A stretch of DNA of 64,000 bases. Origin: Lantana camara (taxonomy: Eukaryota > Streptophyta > Magnoliopsida > Lamiales > Verbenaceae). Where the stretch lies: contig CM074855.1 of the NCBI GenBank assembly GCA_037501455.1, forward strand, positions 57,977,001 to 58,041,000, written 5' to 3'. The translations under genes were made by a program, and so were the position numbers. The notes beneath the pieces were generated by a model. It made no database searches. It was given only the letters and a program-made list of their open reading frames with translations, and was not told the origin of the DNA. Positions 59,523 to 64,000 of this stretch are shown piece by piece (the stretch's first letter is position 1; each line of letters starts with the position of its first letter).

Positions 59523-60711
59523 ATTGATGAAGACGTAAATATAGAACATCCATGGATTTCACATTTACTGGGAGTAAGCAAAAGGTTTGCAGACTCCAAA
59601 TGGTCAATTTACAAAATTGGATCAGGCTTCTAGGAATTAGAGTATTCAAATTAGTGAAATAGTCAAAGTTGTTTGACTTAAAATTCGTGCATAACGTGTA
59701 CAAGAAAGTGTTAGAGACTAAAAGTTCAACTTTTGGTACTTTGCGAAGATGACATCCTTCTCATTGGGAATGCAAAGGATGACATAAAAGTCACCAAAGC
59801 ATAGTTAGGAACAATTTTGAGATGAAAGATCTTGGTGATAGATCCTACATTCTCGAGACAAATATCTATGGAGACAGATCTAAGAGAATGATTGGATTAT
59901 CACAGTCAAGGTACATAGACAATGTACTAAATTGGTTTAGTATGGAAGATTCCTACAGAATTTCCAATGGACAATCCAACATCTCTTTTGAAGAGGATGT
60001 ATCCTAAAATAACTATGAGAAAGTTAGAATGTCCAAAACCCTTTTCGAGAAAAGGGTGCATAATGTATGCAATGTTATGTACTTGATAAGATATGGCTTC
60101 CCACATAGCGTGATGGGCCTAGTCTGAATGTAACCTTAGAGAAGGTCACTGGATTGCTGTAAAAATACCCTCTGAGTACTTTAGAAGAAATGAGGATATA
60201 TTTTAAGATTCCGGCAAAGATCTTGTCATTAAAGGATAGTTTGGTGTAATTATTATATCAAAACATAGATAATTATTTATCTATAAGAGGATACGCATTC
60301 TGCCTGGAAGGCAGAATAGTGCTTTGGAAAGAGTTCAAATCGAGAGGCACCATAGATTTGACATAAGTTGAATACTTAATCGTATTGAATACCACTAAGT
60401 TAAGTGTTTGGGTAAGAAACTCCATCTAATGGGTAGATGAAGTTCCTAGCATGAAACAACGCCATTATCATATGGTATGATGAAATGGATGGTTGCTCGT
60501 GTAAGAGAACCGAGACCTCACCAAGGGACCAGACACTTGATTATGAATCACGAAAATAAGGAAATCATGTTTCCTTAATGATGTGCAAATTACAAACATT
60601 CACATCAGCAGAGAATATACCAGATCCACTTTAGAAACACCCAAAGTTAATAAGGCTATTAAAGTACATCTTTAGAAGATGGGACATAGAATAGACCTAA
60701 AAGGCTTTTAC
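59523..60711 (+). pseudogene. Copia F pol remnant (RT catalytic region and RNase H tail)
   Basis: Recognisable RT sequence with frameshifts. DDILLIGN (about 59747-59770) is the copia YVDD region with the first residues altered. It is followed by MKDLGDRSYILETNIYGDRSK and GLSQSRYIDNVLNWFSMEDS (59822-59960), typical of plant copia RT. The RNase H tail has TSAENIPDPL (about 60604-60632). No enzyme can be made from it. Confidence 0.88.
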
Positions 60712-60726
60712 GGGCAAGTGGGAGAT
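60712..60726 (+). other. Copia F polypurine tract
   Basis: GGGCAAGTGGGAGAT, identical to that of copia A, directly before the LTR. Confidence 0.85.
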
Positions 60727-62870
60727 TGTTGGGAATAGTACCCTAGAATGCTTGTATGCTTTGGGACTTTCCCTATATCACAGACAATCTTTGAATAATA
60801 CACAAATGATTGTAATCACCGACGAACACTTCTTATGTGCCATTACGTGTTTTGAGTGTTTCCATTACGTGTACATGTCTAGAACTCCCCTAATCCGATG
60901 AGGCCGTTAAGAACTTTGTCATTAAGGGAATAACACATGAAATAAGTCCTTAACTCCATAGGCGAGGATTAGAAACTTCTCCGAGTCAATGACGCCGACA
61001 GACAGTGGGAGTGTCGACTTTACCTCTATTGAGACTTGCTTGTGTAGTTGTGTCCTTAAGAAGGATCATCCTGTTTCATGGGGTGTAAAGTGCATAAGTT
61101 GATGCGTACACAATATACAAGGGTAATTGTTGTAAGAACAAGTTTACTGAGAGTGGCCCGCGTGAGAAGATTCCTAAATGGGAAAGGACGTTACTAGAAC
61201 TTCCAGATTAGAAAATATCTCACATGTCAATGACGTGTGGAATCAATCCTTAGACTTGAGATTCCACATTATCTCATATGAGCTAACTTTGTAATCTTTG
61301 ATATACGCTCAAAAGGGTGTCTCCATATAGACACCTGAACCACGGCCTATGTTGGGATTACACAAGTGGCATCTGAGAATTATTAGAATTAATAAAGGAC
61401 CTACACTTGCTGTAGGCAAGGTGATCTCTTATTACACAAGTCATTCATGTTCCATCCTAAAATCCTTGTGTAAGGTGGTTAGATCAAGACATCAAGAAAA
61501 TGGGGTTTTCTTGGATTGAGATCAAATCGAATATGAAGTGAACTTTATTTTAAGATTAAGGTTAGTAGAGCTCTCTATATTCCCATGCCCTAGATCTTAA
61601 TCGAGAAATAGGATGGTAGAAAGATCGTATCCCACATGATGTCATTGACTGAAAGGTTCTTTCGAATATACATTCACATTTCAGGTAGGGGTCACACACC
61701 TGTTGCTAGACTATGGTCGTGTGAGCTGCGAGGTAATTAATTAATGAAGTGTATTAATTAATTAGGCTCACTGCTAACTGAAATTGAACCTAGAGAGTCA
61801 CACACAGATACCGGGGTCAAAGGGTATTGTTAGAAAGATCAAATAATTGATCAAAATGAGACCACACCTGTATAGTACACGTGTGGGAGTCAAGAGCGCG
61901 TTTGGACGCGTGACTACAATTACAGAATTGGATCATGTGTTAATTAATTGCAGAATTAATTATTAATTTCAAATATAATTAATTGAAGAATTAATTATAA
62001 AGCCAAGATATAATTAATTTGAGAATTAATTATAAATCCCTAAATATAATTAATTGGAGAATTAATTATGTAGCCAAAATAAAATTAATTGGAAAATTAA
62101 TTTTAGCTCGTTAAAATTAATTAGTGAATTAATTCTAAATCCCTTGAAAGAATTAATTGGAGAATTAATTCTAAGTATTTAATTATTTGCTTGTTCTAAT
62201 TTTATTAGAATAAAGAAATAAATAAATATCTTTTATTTTATTATTCTAAATAAAATATGAATTCTAATATGATTAGAATAAGATGTTTAATTATTATTGA
62301 AAGAATTAAATATTCGTAATTAGTTAGGAACTCTCTTTATAGAAGGAATAGATATATTATTTTGAATAAGAATCCTATTACTTGGAGAGAAAGAAAATAG
62401 AAGAAAAGTTGAAATAGGAGACCTTCTCCTACAAGAAAAGAGGTTCGAACCCTAGCCTACAAAAGGACTAGGGGTTCTAGAATTTGGGGCTTTACGCGTG
62501 ATGTATGATTTACGCCCAACCAACAAGGAATTTTAGGGATAATTCTCTTTCTCTCTTTTCTCGTTTCTGTTTCTTTAATACGCATGTTATAGTACTAGCA
62601 TACTCACTAACATGATTTGAACCTAGGTTGGTACGGATTAATACTCTAGAGGATTTCTACTTTGGAATCTTCAAGAAAGAATCGATCTAGAATCGGGGAT
62701 TCATGTCGCTTGAAGAATGTTTGAGGGTGGCTCAAAACGTTTCAAGAAAGCTTCAACTGTTGTAAGTTTCTTGTAATCCCAATTTGTTTTGAAACGAACA
62801 TTACAAGATCATGATCCCTTTTAGAAAAAGTTTTAAACTTCAGCTGCTTTAACTCTGTTGGTTTCCAACA
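60727..62870 (+). repeat. Copia F 3' LTR
   Basis: A 2144-bp LTR from TGTTGGGAATAGTACCC to GGTTTCCAACA. It is clearly related to the A LTR (same terminal bases and many shared blocks), but diverged and carrying an expanded AT-rich hairpin array. No ORF of note. Confidence 0.9.
61941..62172. repeat. Seven regularly spaced AT-rich hairpins in F LTR
   Basis: Units of the form AATTAATT-(3-4 nt)-AATTAATT centred near 61951, 61986, 62021, 62057, 62092, 62123 and 62160. The period is about 35 bp (31-37). Stems extend outward in several copies (ATAATTAATT...AATTAATTAT). A has only three such dyads, at wider spacing (about 1264, 1502 and 1588). Confidence 0.85.
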
Positions 62871-63180
62871 ATTTCAACACTGTTAGTTCTCTAGCTGAAA
62901 TGAAAGATGCCTTGGATTATGACTTTCAATCTATGAATGAGTTTAATGAGTTTATTAATGACCGTGGTCTTATAGAACCTCCATTCGAAGGATCGCCTTA
63001 CACATGGACAAATAAGCGAGTCTGGAAATGCTTAGATAGGACCTTGGTTAATGAAGCTTGGTGTAAACTTTATCCTCATACCAACATCAAGCATCTTGCA
63101 AAGGGATCATCGGATCATTGCCTCTACTCCTGCCCATGAATGATAACATCCAATCTCATCCTGTGGCCTTCACATTTTAG
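62871..63180 (+). pseudogene. LINE endonuclease domain remnant
   Basis: The frame through 63120 reads FNEFINDRGLIEPPFEGSPYTWTN and CLDRTLVNEAWC, then SSDHC. This is the C-terminal half of an AP-type endonuclease; SDH is the conserved catalytic serine-aspartate-histidine region. Just after SDHC the frame shifts (near 63120), and an in-frame TAG follows at 63178-63180, before the sequence continues into the RT-side ORF. The enzyme would nick target DNA for target-primed reverse transcription. Confidence 0.82.
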
Positions 63181-63183
63181 GAG

Positions 63184-64000
63184 ATGTGGCTTAGGCATCA
63201 TAATTTAAAGCCGACGGTGATTGAAAATTGGAACCTACCAATTGAGAGCTACGGGTTGAGAAAATTGGCAAATAAGCTTAAACGCCTAAAGTCTCATCTG
63301 AAATGGTGGAACAAATGTATCTTTGGTAACGTGTTTGATAAACTTAAAGAGGCGGAGCAAGCAGGATTGCAGGTTGCGCAGCAGTTTGATAATGACCCTA
63401 CAGATAACAATCTGTCTGTTTGGAATAAGAAGATCGCGGAATCAGCATGCAGGTGGATGGACGAGGGAGAATGGAACACCAAGTACTTTCACTCCTTGGT
63501 TAAGAAAAAAATGTTTAGAGGTAGAATAAACTTGATTCGCAACGGTGATAATGAAATAGCGGAACAAGGACTTATTCGTGAATTGGCATGGGAATATATT
63601 CAAGGCTTGCTTACGGCATTTAACACACTGAACCTGGACGACAGGGCTTTCGAACAGGTGACGAATGTTTTAACAGATGTGGATAGGGAGGTTTTGGATA
63701 AAGTGCCTTCGCGGGAAGAGATCCGAGGAGCGGTCATCGCACTTAATCCGCACAGCGCGGCAGGGTCTGATGGATTTAGTGCTATTTTCTATCAAACTTT
63801 TTGGGATGATATTCAGTTGGACGTGGTGGAAGAGGTTATGGAATTCTTTAATGGGGGAACACTCCCAATGGGTTTTGCTGCAACTTCGGTTGTCCTTATC
63901 TCAAAAAAAGACAACACGGTGCATTGGACAAATCATCACCAAAATTCTAAATTCAAGGCTTGCTAGAATTCTCCCGAAAATTATTGCTGACAATCAGAGT
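63184..64000 (+). pseudogene. LINE ORF2 linker and reverse transcriptase N-terminus (broken)
   Basis: Open for 260 codons (63184-63966). It begins MWLRHHNLKPTVIENW and includes WMDEGEWNTKYFH and NPHSAAGSDGFSAIFYQTFW, the conserved start of plant LINE RT. After SVVLISKKDN the expected FRPISL block is absent. The following bases continue LINE homology in another frame (IITKILNSRLARILPKIIADN, from about 63931). So a small deletion with frameshift lies near 63925-63930. The catalytic YADD box would be beyond the right edge. Confidence 0.85.

Larger units (their letters stand above)
54805..62870 (+). mobile_element. Copia element F, 3' part (5' part lies left of the window)
   Basis: Decayed copia element related to A. 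Its internal sequence (54805-55165, 57768-60726) is collinear with A 9536-12162, and its 3' LTR is 60727-62870. It is interrupted by element C (at 54804/54805), solo LTR G and an inverted repeat with plastid DNA. The 3' flank is a LINE; the expected target duplication is ATTTC (62871-62875). Confidence 0.87.
62871..64000 (+). mobile_element. LINE (L1-type) fragment, interrupted by copia F, continues past right edge
   Basis: Endonuclease C-terminal part followed by the start of the reverse transcriptase of a plant non-LTR retrotransposon. Its 5' part must lie left of the window, beyond copia F. Several stops and frameshifts show it is dead. It is the outermost layer visible. Confidence 0.85.

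Overview
This window is nuclear DNA of a flowering plant, and it consists entirely of nested transposable elements. I find no host single-copy gene, rRNA gene, tRNA gene, operon or CRISPR array. The plant assignment rests on three things. The Ty3/gypsy and Ty1/copia LTR retrotransposons use a primer-binding site matching plant initiator-Met tRNA (core TGGTATCAGAGC). There is an L1-type LINE. One fragment encodes part of the chloroplast ATP synthase beta subunit (atpB). A eudicot is likely, but I cannot prove it from the sequence.

Layout, from oldest to youngest. (1) A decayed LINE occupies 62871-64000 and continues to the right. (2) A decayed copia element, F, is inserted in it. F's 3' half is 54805-62870 and its 5' half lies left of the window. 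F carries a solo gypsy LTR, G (55166-57767, TSD GTATG), and a 276-bp atpB fragment in the loop of a ~370-bp inverted repeat. (3) F is split by a minus-strand gypsy element, C. C's 3' LTR is at 1-244 plus 25350-26112, its internal region at 26113-28500, and its 5' LTR at 28501-30087 plus 53276-54804. (4) C's 3' LTR received copia A (245-14423, TSD AAGAC) and gypsy B (from 14433, TSD CTTCC). A contains a 4.2-kb E-family solo LTR (5254-9482). A ~5.4-kb block made of the A 3' end plus a B LTR is present twice (12077-17482 and 19926-25349). (5) C's 5' LTR received minus-strand element E (30088-53275, TSD GTGTG). E's 3' LTR in turn received gypsy D (30236-43876).

Only D is coding-competent. Its second unit has an uninterrupted 1513-codon gag-pol ORF (36747-41288) with protease, RT, RNase H, DDE integrase and a C-terminal chromodomain-like segment, as in Tekay/Del chromoviruses. 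B and C encode only Gag: the reading frame stops where the protease active site should begin, and a ~30-bp-period array of GAGAGA...TCTCTC dyads sits where pol would be. E has the same array but no recognisable Gag. B, C and E therefore look like a non-autonomous family that depends on a D-like partner.

The most unusual signal is an array of GGGAACGGCCGTTCCC-like 16-bp palindromes in the LTRs of B, C, D and G. In B, C and D there are six copies arranged as three pairs, with centres in a pair about 32 bp apart. G has five. Regularly spaced dyads also occur in F's LTR (seven AT-rich hairpins, ~35-bp period) and in the B/C/E internal regions (~30 bp).
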